Assembly: GCA_947646655.1 (NCBI GenBank)
Contig: CANSHI010000007.1
Span: 1-64,000 of the forward strand
Reading direction: 5' to 3'
Length of the DNA stretch: 64,000 nucleotides
DNA from: an uncultured bacterium
Lineage (GTDB): Bacteria > Bacillota_I > Bacilli_A > RF39 > UBA660
Position 1 is the stretch's first letter; each line of letters begins with the position of its first letter. The position numbers were made by a program, and so were the translations under genes. Under the pieces are notes generated by a model. The model did not search any database. It saw only the letters and a program-made list of their open reading frames with translations, and had not been told where the DNA came from. Of this stretch, positions 9,339-16,937 are shown one piece after another.

Positions 9339-9395
9339 TAATCAATAAAAAAAGACGTGCTATTGAGTCTAAACAGAAGGAAAAAAGTTTGAATT

Positions 9396-11534
9396 ATGAA
9401 AAAAAATATTGAGAAGTTAGTTTTATCGATTAAGAAAAAACTTTTCGGAAGAAAATCGGAAACAGGTATCATGAGGCTTTGTGATATAACGAACATGCCT
9501 AAACTGGATGATTTAGAGGATACTAATTTATATGTAGAATATAAAAACAAATATGTACAAGTTTTGAATGAAAATAAAACATATACAAGTGCCGATTTTG
9601 ATTTGGAAGATTTAAAAGGCCAAGTGGAAATGTATACAGGCTTGTTGACTCGTGCCTGTTATGATGAAAGTCTTGAAATAGCGAGTATCGTAAACTTTAA
9701 AAATAAACAATTGTTAGAAAAAAAGGTCGATTTAGAACTTTTGAATATTAAGTTAAGAGTTTATATGGCTGAGATCAAGAGTATAATAGAAAAAGTTAAA
9801 TGTCTATTAGTGGCTTTTGATGAAATAAGGGTAGATTTAGAAAGTCAAAAACAGAAGAAAAAAAATAAGATTTTTTACTTAAATAATATTTTTCAAAAAA
9901 GTTATATAGATTCTAACATAAGTACAATAGTAGAAATAATAAATCAATTAATAAATACAAAAGTAATTGTAGAAAATATGTATAGAGCTGCTAGTTTAAC
10001 TATGGAAACTGCTCTTAAAAATATCCAAAATATTTTAAATTTTATCGATTCTAAAGGGATAATGCCTGATAAAAAGTTTGAAAAAGAAGTTGTTTTGAGA
10101 AGAAGAAAAAGAATAAGAAAAGATGTTGCTGTTATAGACGATTTAGAGGAAGTACAAGTAAAAAAGAAAAAAGCTTTTATTACTGTAAATGAAGTTGCTC
10201 TTGAGAAGTATGTGTATAGTCATAAGGATAAATTACAAGCTTTAAGGGATGAAGTGATAAAAAAACTATCCCAATACGACTTTGAAGATTTAAAGAAAGA
10301 ATTAAAATGGGTAAAAAAGGCTGAGAGCGTATATAAAGTTTTTTCTCGTTATGGTAGAGATATCGTTTCGAGGGATGATTTAATCATGCTTTATTATCTT
10401 AAGTTCGAGATACTTACTAGTGATTTAAATAATTTAATGCCTATTTTTCCGTGTAATGGATTGGAAGAGAAAGTTTATGAAGAGATTATCTTCGATTTAA
10501 TAGATAATATTTTGAATGATAGACTAAATAAGCTCGATATTTTTGGTTCGAAAAAGGGACAAGCTGTTTCACTAATCGAAAAAATATTAAAGGATGGCCG
10601 TGACAAATTTATTCCACAAAAAATTGTTCAAAATGAAGGATTTATACTTCTTCTTTACTATTACAGAAAAGATTTTGAATCGTTTATGGAAGAGTTTTTG
10701 GAAGAAAAAAGATCTAAAACTGATGAGTCACTTTCTCTTTCTCTTTATAATTTGATCGGTTCATTAAAAATTGATTCTTGGTTTGAAGGAAAAATAGAAC
10801 AGACCAATTATAAAACTGTATTCAAATTGATAGAGTGGAATAAGACTAAAGGAATATTTAGTTTAGAGCTATCTTATTTAGAAGCTAATCGTTCTATACT
10901 TTATAATATGTATTTATTAAATTGTCTTTATGAATCGATAAACAAAAAGTATGAGGAATATTATTTTCTACCGTGTGGGATTACTCAAATAGACTCTCAA
11001 AGGATCCAAGATAAACTATACAAAAAGATAAACCAGGATAGTAGTGGTAAAGTACTAGTTTTCCCTAAAACTTTAAAAAGTATAACGTCTGATAAAGAGA
11101 TTTTTTCAGGAATAGTAGGTATTGTAATAAACGACGAGTTAGAAGAAATTCCAGATTATATTTGGGCTAAAGTGAAAAAAATCGAATTTCGCGATTATTT
11201 AAATTCAAAAATCCTTCATTCTGAAAAATGGTTAGATTATTTTTTAAGAGTTTCTATTAGATATGTTTTAGTGGATTCTGTATTAAAACCTGATGAACAT
11301 TTTCTTAAAATGAATTTAGCAGTTTTGAATATCGACGAACTAGTTTTGAGTGATGAGGCGGAGAGTGTAACACTAAATAAAGAAGATTTACAAGATATTA
11401 TGTTTTCATGTATTTTTGATATTCAAAATCATCATTATTGTATACCAGTTGAAATGTATGAATGTGTTCTAAAGTCTTTAAAAGAAAAAGTCAATCAAAA
11501 AAGAAAAAGTGATTTTGTTAAGCACTTTAAATGA
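9396..11534 (+). CDS. Large cytoplasmic coiled-coil protein of unknown function
   Basis: A 712-residue protein I do not recognise. It has no signal peptide or membrane segment. Residues 1-35 are basic. A region around 110-230 is Lys/Glu/Leu-rich and likely coiled coil. A very basic patch (RRRKRIRKD) lies near residue 235. The C-terminal third is mixed alpha/beta in appearance, with EKWLDYFLRVSIRYVLVDSVL. No AGGAGG lies at a normal distance: AAGG is about 16 nt upstream. The shifted frame of the upstream duplicate ends 17 nt inside this gene, so translational coupling is possible. It ends one base before the convergent yolD gene. Confidence 0.6.
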   Translation: MKKNIEKLVLSIKKKLFGRKSETGIMRLCDITNMPKLDDLEDTNLYVEYKNKYVQVLNENKTYTSADFDLEDLKGQVEMYTGLLTRACYDESLEIASIVNFKNKQLLEKKVDLELLNIKLRVYMAEIKSIIEKVKCLLVAFDEIRVDLESQKQKKKNKIFYLNNIFQKSYIDSNISTIVEIINQLINTKVIVENMYRAASLTMETALKNIQNILNFIDSKGIMPDKKFEKEVVLRRRKRIRKDVAVIDDLEEVQVKKKKAFITVNEVALEKYVYSHKDKLQALRDEVIKKLSQYDFEDLKKELKWVKKAESVYKVFSRYGRDIVSRDDLIMLYYLKFEILTSDLNNLMPIFPCNGLEEKVYEEIIFDLIDNILNDRLNKLDIFGSKKGQAVSLIEKILKDGRDKFIPQKIVQNEGFILLLYYYRKDFESFMEEFLEEKRSKTDESLSLSLYNLIGSLKIDSWFEGKIEQTNYKTVFKLIEWNKTKGIFSLELSYLEANRSILYNMYLLNCLYESINKKYEEYYFLPCGITQIDSQRIQDKLYKKINQDSSGKVLVFPKTLKSITSDKEIFSGIVGIVINDELEEIPDYIWAKVKKIEFRDYLNSKILHSEKWLDYFLRVSIRYVLVDSVLKPDEHFLKMNLAVLNIDELVLSDEAESVTLNKEDLQDIMFSCIFDIQNHHYCIPVEMYECVLKSLKEKVNQKRKSDFVKHFK

Positions 11535-11831
11535 TTATTTTACTTTATATATTTGTCTGAAGTTTATTTTTCGGGATTTTAATATTATGTTTTTGGAAAT
11601 GGAATCGAAACTCATTACATAATCTAAAATCTCTTTTTTTTGGCCGTTTTCGATAAAAAATATTTTTACTTTGGAATGAGTGTACATGGAAGATTTTAAT
11701 ATTTCTTCAAATTCTTTTATTTCATCTTCTGAAAGAATAGGTAGAGGTAGGCTTTCATCTCGTTCTAAAAGAACTTTTGCTGGTACTACTGAATTAAAAG
11801 GTCTCCATTTTTTTATTCCACGATCGTTCAT
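11535..11831 (-). CDS. YolD-like protein
   Basis: A 98-residue protein opening MNDRGIKKWRPFNSVVPAK, which matches the N-terminal signature of the YolD-like family. Genes of this family usually sit immediately beside UvrX/YqjW-type Y-family DNA polymerase genes in Firmicutes. Here a Y-family polymerase gene lies on the same strand but about 1.3 kb upstream, with rhuM between them. The role of YolD is not established; involvement in damage tolerance is inferred from its usual partner. RBS AGGGTG lies about 10 nt from the ATG. Confidence 0.8.
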   Translation of the reverse strand: MNDRGIKKWRPFNSVVPAKVLLERDESLPLPILSEDEIKEFEEILKSSMYTHSKVKIFFIENGQKKEILDYVMSFDSISKNIILKSRKINFRQIYKVK

Positions 11832-11973
11832 ATTTTTTATTCACCCTATAATGTTATTATTAATCAATTATTTAAATGTATACAGGGTGTATTATAAAAA
11901 AAGACAAGTTTATCTACTCATCTTCTTTAGTTTATCACTACTAAATAATTATCAAGAATTAATATATTTTATA

Positions 11974-12990
11974 TTACTCCTCAATATTTTCACTTTTCAT
12001 TTCAATCATAAATTTATCAAAATCAGATTCAAATAATTTATCTTGTACAATTCTATATTTTTCAAATTCTGATAAGGCAAAACTTTCTGTTACTTTATGC
12101 GAAACTTTGCCAAGATTGTTTAATACTTCTCTTTCATTAAATTGTAAGAATACATCTAACCGTTTTTTCCAATCTTCCATTGTCATTGGGATATGCCTTT
12201 CAGCTTGATCTTCTGCATAATCTAAATACATTGTAACTATTCTTTCTAAAGATTTTAATTCTTCTTTTGTTAAATAGTTTTTAGCAATAACTACATCCCT
12301 GGCTAGTATTTTACCATTAGGAGAATTTTTCCAATTAGTAAGTCCCATATGTTCCTTTTTATGATTTGCTCTTTCGACTATAACTTCTGCAGCTGTGTTA
12401 CCATGCGTAGCATAATGCATCTTATTTTGGACAGTTTTAAAAAACTCTTTGGTTATTTGTGAAGAAGCATTATAATCTAAACTAGTTGCATAAATATCAG
12501 TAATCTTTTGATAAAAATTTCGTTCACTAATTCTAATTTCTCTAATTTCTTGTAATAATTCATCAAAGTAATTTTCATTTAAAAAAGTTCCATTTTTAAG
12601 TCTCTCTTTATCTAAAACATACCCTTTAACAGAATATTGTTTTAGTACATTAATTGCCCATAATCTAAATTCTATAGCTCGTTTGCTATTTATTTTGAAA
12701 CCTACTGAAATAATGGCATCCAAATTGTAATATTTAGTTTTATAATTCTTGCCATCTTCTGCAGTATGTAAGAAATCCTTACATACTGCACGTTTATCTA
12801 ATTCATTTTCTAAAATATTGCCAAGATGCATTGTAACATTATTTCTAGTTGTATCAAAAAGTTCGGCAATTAATTTTTGACTAAGCCATACTGAATATTC
12901 ATCCACTATAACTTCTATTGTTCTTTCTTTATTTTGCTTTGTAAAAATTAAAAATTCTGCTGTTGAATTTCTTATCTGTAAAGTTTGCAT
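11974..12990 (-). CDS. RhuM-family virulence-associated protein
   Basis: A 338-residue protein with the RhuM family layout. The N-terminal part has YSVWLSQKLIAELFDTTRNNVTMHLGNI, a winged-helix/antirepressor-like DNA-binding segment. It is followed by YNLDAIISVGFKINSKRAIEFRLWA, the most conserved RhuM block, and a helical C-terminal region with NYLTKEELKSLERIVTMYLDYAE. RhuM was first noted in a Salmonella pathogenicity island; its biochemical role is unknown, and the family is often carried on mobile or accessory DNA. AGGAGGTG lies 6 nt from the ATG. It separates yolD from its usual polymerase partner, which suggests later insertion. Confidence 0.88.
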   Translation of the reverse strand: MQTLQIRNSTAEFLIFTKQNKERTIEVIVDEYSVWLSQKLIAELFDTTRNNVTMHLGNILENELDKRAVCKDFLHTAEDGKNYKTKYYNLDAIISVGFKINSKRAIEFRLWAINVLKQYSVKGYVLDKERLKNGTFLNENYFDELLQEIREIRISERNFYQKITDIYATSLDYNASSQITKEFFKTVQNKMHYATHGNTAAEVIVERANHKKEHMGLTNWKNSPNGKILARDVVIAKNYLTKEELKSLERIVTMYLDYAEDQAERHIPMTMEDWKKRLDVFLQFNEREVLNNLGKVSHKVTESFALSEFEKYRIVQDKLFESDFDKFMIEMKSENIEE

Positions 12991-13119
12991 AATTCACCTC
13001 CTGAAATAGTTTTATATTATAAAAAATCTAATTAAATTATAACTTAAATCCCATACAATTACTATAATTTTAAGTTAATTTTTATAAGTTCAAAAGTTTT
13101 TTATTATGAGTATGAATTT

Positions 13120-14388
13120 TTAAGCTCTGTGTCCTCCAATTTTTTTATTGCGTTCTATAGCGGTAGAATCTTTTAGCAAATTAGAGGCTTTGATGATCGA
13201 ATTTTTTCCGTATTTGCTTTTTATTTCATCGACAGCGTGATTGATATTATCTTTTTTTACTTTTTCAGTGTATTCTTCAAATAAGTTTAACTGTTCTGTC
13301 GTGTTATTTTCTAGTCCGCCTAAGCTAATGCTGACTTTTCTAATCGGATAGTCTTCATAAAACTTGTTAAACATTGTCATACAAAGATTATATATTTCAG
13401 TTATATCATTTGTAGAAGCTGGTATTTTTCGTGAATGGTAAAAGCCTCCTTTAAAAGCGCGTGAATAACCTATGCCAAAACTAATGACGTTACACTTTTT
13501 CCTATTTTTACGGAGGCGGGCGGTTAAGACTTCACACATTTCTTTGATTATAATTCCGATGTTTTCGTCATTGTAATCTTTAAAAAGTACTTGACTGTGT
13601 CCAAATGATTTATCTTTGGGGTGATAGTTATTAAAGTCTCCAATTTTAGCAAGATCGATTCCATTCGCATGATTCCAAAGTTCTTCTCCCATTACACCAA
13701 ATTTATTTTTAAGTTTTTTAATATCATAATTGGCTAGATCGCCTATCGTATTAATGCCCATTAAGTTAAAATTTCGTTCCATTCGTTTTCCTATTCCCCA
13801 AAATTCACTTAAGGGAGTAATAGGCCACATTTTAGTTTTTACGTCGTCATAAGTCCATTTGGCTATGTTGTCTTTAGTATGTTTGGCTTCTATATCCATA
13901 GCAATTTTGGCAATCAACATATTGGGGCCAATACCAGCAGCACTTAGAAGTCCTAATCGCGATTTAATAATATCCATAATTTTTTTAGTCAGTTCATAAT
14001 CACTCATATTATACATTTTCAAATATTTTGTAACGTCTTAAAAAGCTTCATCGATAGAGTAGACATGAATGTCTTCTTTACTTACAAATTCTTGAAAAAT
14101 GGATATGACTTCGTGGCTGTACTGTACGTACAAACTCATCCTGGGAGGAACAGTTATGTATTTGATATGAGGAGGAATCGCATAAATTCTTGTACGGGAG
14201 CCAACACCTAAAGACTTCATATAGGGAGTGACCGCTAGGGTGATGGCACCGTTTCGATTGGGTTCTGCAACTACTAAAGGAGTAGTGTAGGGATCTAGGC
14301 CTCTTTCAACACATTCACAAGTGGCATAGAATGATTTCATATCGATGACAACAATATTTCTTTTGGGCAATTTATTATAATCGATCAT
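13120..14388 (-). pseudogene. Y-family DNA polymerase (UvrX/ImpB type) interrupted by one in-frame stop
   Basis: Read from 14388, the frame gives NIVVIDMKSFYATCECVERG (palm Asp), then HVYSIDEAF, then a TAA codon at 14040-14038. The same frame continues with DVTKYL and a full-length remainder including GIGPNMLIAKIAMD, the thumb and the little finger. The family motif is SIDEaFLDVT, so TAA stands where a leucine TTA is expected: one T-to-A change. Both halves otherwise look intact (about 422 codons). Either this is a very recent loss of translesion polymerase, or a rare readthrough, or a sequencing or population variant. A strong promoter and AGGGGAGG RBS are kept. Confidence 0.88.
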
Positions 14389-14412
14389 TTGACTGTCCTC
14401 CCCTTCATAATT

Positions 14413-14441
14413 ATTATATAAGAAAATTGATGTTCTATCAA
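14413..14441 (-). promoter_or_regulatory. Sigma-A promoter for the Y-family polymerase
   Basis: On the minus strand TTGATA and TATAAT are separated by exactly 17 bp. The boxes lie about 25-50 bp upstream of the start codon. Confidence 0.8.
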
Positions 14442-14495
14442 AAAAATTATCTTTGCTTTTTACTAATTTGTCGTAATTTTTACTATAGATAGAGT

Positions 14496-14524
14496 TTGCA
14501 AATAATTATGATAAATAGTATAAT
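14496..14524 (+). promoter_or_regulatory. Sigma-A promoter for the ABC-F operon
   Basis: TTGCAA and TATAAT are separated by 17 bp. Transcription would start near 14531, giving a leader of about 125 nt before the ABC-F start codon. Confidence 0.85.
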
Positions 14525-14588
14525 TGGTACATAAGTTGGTATGAAAAGATTAAAATTAAGTTTAAACTTTATCTTTGGAGGTGTGAAC

Positions 14589-14612
14589 ATGAGAAATTAT
14601 GCTTTAAGTTAG
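14589..14612 (+). CDS. Regulatory leader peptide (7 residues)
   Basis: ATG to TAG encodes MRNYALS. GGAGG at 14577-14581 sits 7 nt upstream, an ideal RBS. The second to fifth codons contain the first of four alternating complementary segments (TTATGC, 14597-14602). A ribosome paused here would cover that segment. By analogy with erm and msr leader peptides, I infer a ribosome-stalling peptide that senses an antibiotic. Confidence 0.75.
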   Translation: MRNYALS

Positions 14613-14654
14613 GCATAAACTTTAAATTATGCCAAAAATTATATGGAGGCATAA
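14597..14654 (+). promoter_or_regulatory. Translational attenuator of the ABC-F gene
   Basis: Four segments alternate: A TTATGC (14597-14602, inside the leader peptide), B GGCATAA (14612-14618), C TTATGCC (14627-14633) and D GGCATAA (14648-14654). A:B and C:D can form together. In that state C:D traps the last two bases of the GGAGG RBS (14645-14649) and the spacer up to one base before the ABC-F ATG. If a ribosome stalls on the leader peptide and masks A, B is free to pair with C (7 bp, 8-nt loop), releasing D and the RBS. This is the classical ermC-type logic. The segment complementarity is seen directly; the drug-sensing role is inferred. Confidence 0.82.
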
Positions 14655-14655
14655 A

Positions 14656-16161
14656 ATGTTAGAAATTAAAAATTTAAGTATCGAAGTAAACGATAAATAT
14701 ATTGTTAAAAATTTAAACTTAGTAGTAACAGAAGGTAGTAAGCTAGCAATTATTGGGGAGGAAGGCAATGGAAAATCGACTTTGCTTAAAGTTATTGCCC
14801 AAGTATGCGATTACGCTACAACTACAGGAGCAATAAAATATGGGGATAATCGAATATCTTATATGGAGCAAGTGTTAGATATTCGATCTAATAATAAAAA
14901 AGTTTTCGATTATATATTTGCCGATTGGGAAGATTATTATGCAAAGATAACCGACTTTTACAAATTTATAGGGGAAATGGATTTCGATGAGGATTTGCTC
15001 TCGCAAAAGATTTTTACTTTATCTGGGGGAGAAAAAATTAAGATGATGATTTTAAAAATACTTCTAGATCAAGGGGATGTAATTCTTTTAGATGAGCCTA
15101 CGAATGATTTAGATATCGAGACTTTAAAATGGTTAGAAAACTTTATAGTTAAATGTTCTAAGCCCGTTATATACGTTTCACATGATGAAGAGTTATTATC
15201 TAATACAGCGAATATGATCTTACATTTAGAGCAGTTGAATGATAAAACAGATTGTCAATACACATTAGAAAAGTGTGGATATGACGAGTATGTAAATTTT
15301 AGAATGCGGAAATTAAACCATTTAAAACAAGTTGCTAATAATGAAAAGAGGGAGTTTACTCGTGCTCAAGAGAAGCTTAAGCAAGTTATGAATAAGGTAG
15401 AGTATCAACAAAACACTATTTCTCGAAAAGATCCTCATGGGGCACGGCTACTAAAAAAGAAAATGCACAGCTTGAAATCTCAGGAGAAGCGACTTCAAAA
15501 TATGGAACTTACAGAAGTTCCCGATGTAGAAGAAGCGATAGCCTTTTATTTTAACGAAGTAAAGTTACCTAGTATGAAGTTCGTGTTAAATTTAGAAATA
15601 CCTGTGCTTAAAGTAGATAATAAAATACTTGCTAAAAATATTAAGTTAAATGTTATGAGAGATGAACATGTCGGTATAATAGGTAAAAATGGTGCTGGGA
15701 AGTCGAGCTTAATAAAAATTATATATGATGAATTAAGTCAACGAGAGGGTATTAATCTAGGTTATATGCCCCAAAATTATGAAGATATTTTAAACAATTA
15801 TGAGTATGTTTTAGATTTTATTACCGATAAAAACAAAGAAAATATTACAAAAGCGAGAACTTTACTAGGCTCATTAAATTTTACTCCTTCGGAAGTGGTT
15901 GGTAAAATAGAAGATTTAAGTAATGGCACGAAGGCTAAGTTAATACTGGCTAGTCTCGTTTTAAGAGAATGTAACTGTTTATTATTGGATGAACCAACTA
16001 GAAATGTTTCTCCTCTTTCGAATCCAGTAATTAGGGGAGTGTTGAAAAATTTTAAAGGCCCTATTATAAGTGTGAGTCATGATAGGAAGTATTTAAATGA
16101 AGTAGTCGATCGGATTTATAAATTGTCTGATAAGGGATTAGAGGAAGTGAATATGGAATGA
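14656..16161 (+). CDS. ABC-F ATPase, probable ribosome-protection type
   Basis: A 501-residue protein with two ATP-binding domains and no membrane segment, the ABC-F layout. Domain 1 has Walker A GEEGNGKST, signature LSGGEKIKM and Walker B VILLDEPTNDLD. Domain 2 has GKNGAGKSS, LSNGTKAKL and CLLLDEPTRN. The long basic helical linker, with RKDPHGARLLKKKMHS near residues 255-270, is of the antibiotic-resistance ABC-F kind that reaches into the ribosomal E site. The ATG at 14656 is chosen because GGAGG lies 6 nt upstream; an ATG at 14629 falls inside the attenuator. Expression is probably controlled by that attenuator. The next gene overlaps by 4 bp. Confidence 0.87.
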   Translation: MLEIKNLSIEVNDKYIVKNLNLVVTEGSKLAIIGEEGNGKSTLLKVIAQVCDYATTTGAIKYGDNRISYMEQVLDIRSNNKKVFDYIFADWEDYYAKITDFYKFIGEMDFDEDLLSQKIFTLSGGEKIKMMILKILLDQGDVILLDEPTNDLDIETLKWLENFIVKCSKPVIYVSHDEELLSNTANMILHLEQLNDKTDCQYTLEKCGYDEYVNFRMRKLNHLKQVANNEKREFTRAQEKLKQVMNKVEYQQNTISRKDPHGARLLKKKMHSLKSQEKRLQNMELTEVPDVEEAIAFYFNEVKLPSMKFVLNLEIPVLKVDNKILAKNIKLNVMRDEHVGIIGKNGAGKSSLIKIIYDELSQREGINLGYMPQNYEDILNNYEYVLDFITDKNKENITKARTLLGSLNFTPSEVVGKIEDLSNGTKAKLILASLVLRECNCLLLDEPTRNVSPLSNPVIRGVLKNFKGPIISVSHDRKYLNEVVDRIYKLSDKGLEEVNME

Positions 16162-16781
16162 AAAAACCTAAGATAAATGCAGTTTTTGAGAAAAAATTCG
16201 ACTATGTTGAAGTCGATGCGACAGTCAGTAATGCACTTTTTAATAAAAGTATTGCTGAGACAGGAGAGCTCACAGGTGTAACTTTTACGGAATGTATATT
16301 TAAAAATATCGATTTTTCTAGTATGAAAATAAAAGATTTAGATTTTATAGACTGTATTTTTGAAAATTGTGACTTTTCTAATAAAAAATTTAATAAACGT
16401 CTACTTAGAAGAGTAGAATTTAAAAATTGTAAGTTTTTAGGAACTGCTTTTATTGAAGCTAATCTCGAAGATGTTTTGTTTTTGGACTGTAATTTGAGCT
16501 ACGGGAATTTGCACACAGTGCATATTAGAAATTCGGAGTTTAAAGAGTGTTGTTGTAGGGAAGTATTTTTTACCGAAGCAAATTTAAGCAGTGTTCTTTT
16601 CGATAAAGTGTTATTCGATGGTGCTGAATTTATGGAGGCAACATTATTAGAGGTGGATATTTCGACATCTGATATAAAAGGGGCTAGATTTGATCAAAAA
16701 AGTGTAAAGGGTCTCATCATCGAGCCTTTTCAAGCTGTTTCTTTTGCAGTGATTTTTGGAATCGATATAAAAGATATGTAG
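16158..16781 (+). CDS. Pentapeptide-repeat protein, Qnr/McbG-like
   Basis: A 207-residue protein built of A(D/N)LxF-type pentapeptides. Examples are FKNIDF, FENCDF, FIEANLEDVLF, FTEANLSSVLF and FDGAEF. They are interrupted once near residues 70-80, as in Qnr and McbG proteins that form right-handed quadrilateral beta-helices mimicking DNA. Those proteins protect gyrase and topoisomerase IV from quinolones or microcin B17. The start overlaps the ABC-F stop (ATGA), so it should be co-induced with that gene. Whether it protects gyrase here is inferred from family and context. Confidence 0.8.
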   Translation: MKKPKINAVFEKKFDYVEVDATVSNALFNKSIAETGELTGVTFTECIFKNIDFSSMKIKDLDFIDCIFENCDFSNKKFNKRLLRRVEFKNCKFLGTAFIEANLEDVLFLDCNLSYGNLHTVHIRNSEFKECCCREVFFTEANLSSVLFDKVLFDGAEFMEATLLEVDISTSDIKGARFDQKSVKGLIIEPFQAVSFAVIFGIDIKDM

Positions 16782-16800
16782 TAACTTAAGTTTTTTGAGC

Positions 16801-16894
16801 TTACTTGCTATCTTTTTTTTGTGATCAAAATGGACACTTAAAAAGTAAAGTTTTGCTTTTTTACTTGCCGTATATATTTTTGTGATGTTAAAAT
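16801..16894 (+). repeat. Imperfect 30-34-bp direct repeat containing a promoter
   Basis: The segment starting TTACTTGC and ending near GTGATcaaaat at 16801-16831 recurs 60 bp later at 16861-16894 with several changes. The second copy carries TTGCCG and TAAAAT 18 bp apart with a TGT extension, a plausible extended -10 promoter for the gene at 16938. The first copy has lost a clear -10. T-rich tracts inside also could weaken readthrough from the pentapeptide gene. Confidence 0.5.
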
Positions 16895-16937
16895 ATAACT
16901 GAATAGTAAAATAAATTTAAAGAAAGTAGCTGATAAA

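Noticed and set aside
11832-13119. Insertion sequence carrying rhuM
   Set aside because: No transposase, inverted repeats or target duplication could be seen around the gene.
13120-14388. Stop codon reassignment or programmed readthrough at TAA in the Y-family polymerase
   Set aside because: TAA, TAG and TGA all terminate many intact genes here, and no recoding signal is visible. Point nonsense mutation is the simplest reading.
14419-14436. LexA (SOS) operator at the Y-family polymerase promoter
   Set aside because: Only one half-site (GAAC) lies between the -35 and -10 boxes; the second half of the Gram-positive SOS box is missing.
16782-16820. Rho-independent terminator after the pentapeptide gene
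   Set aside because: T-runs are present but the possible TAAG/CTTA stem is too short and imperfect to call.
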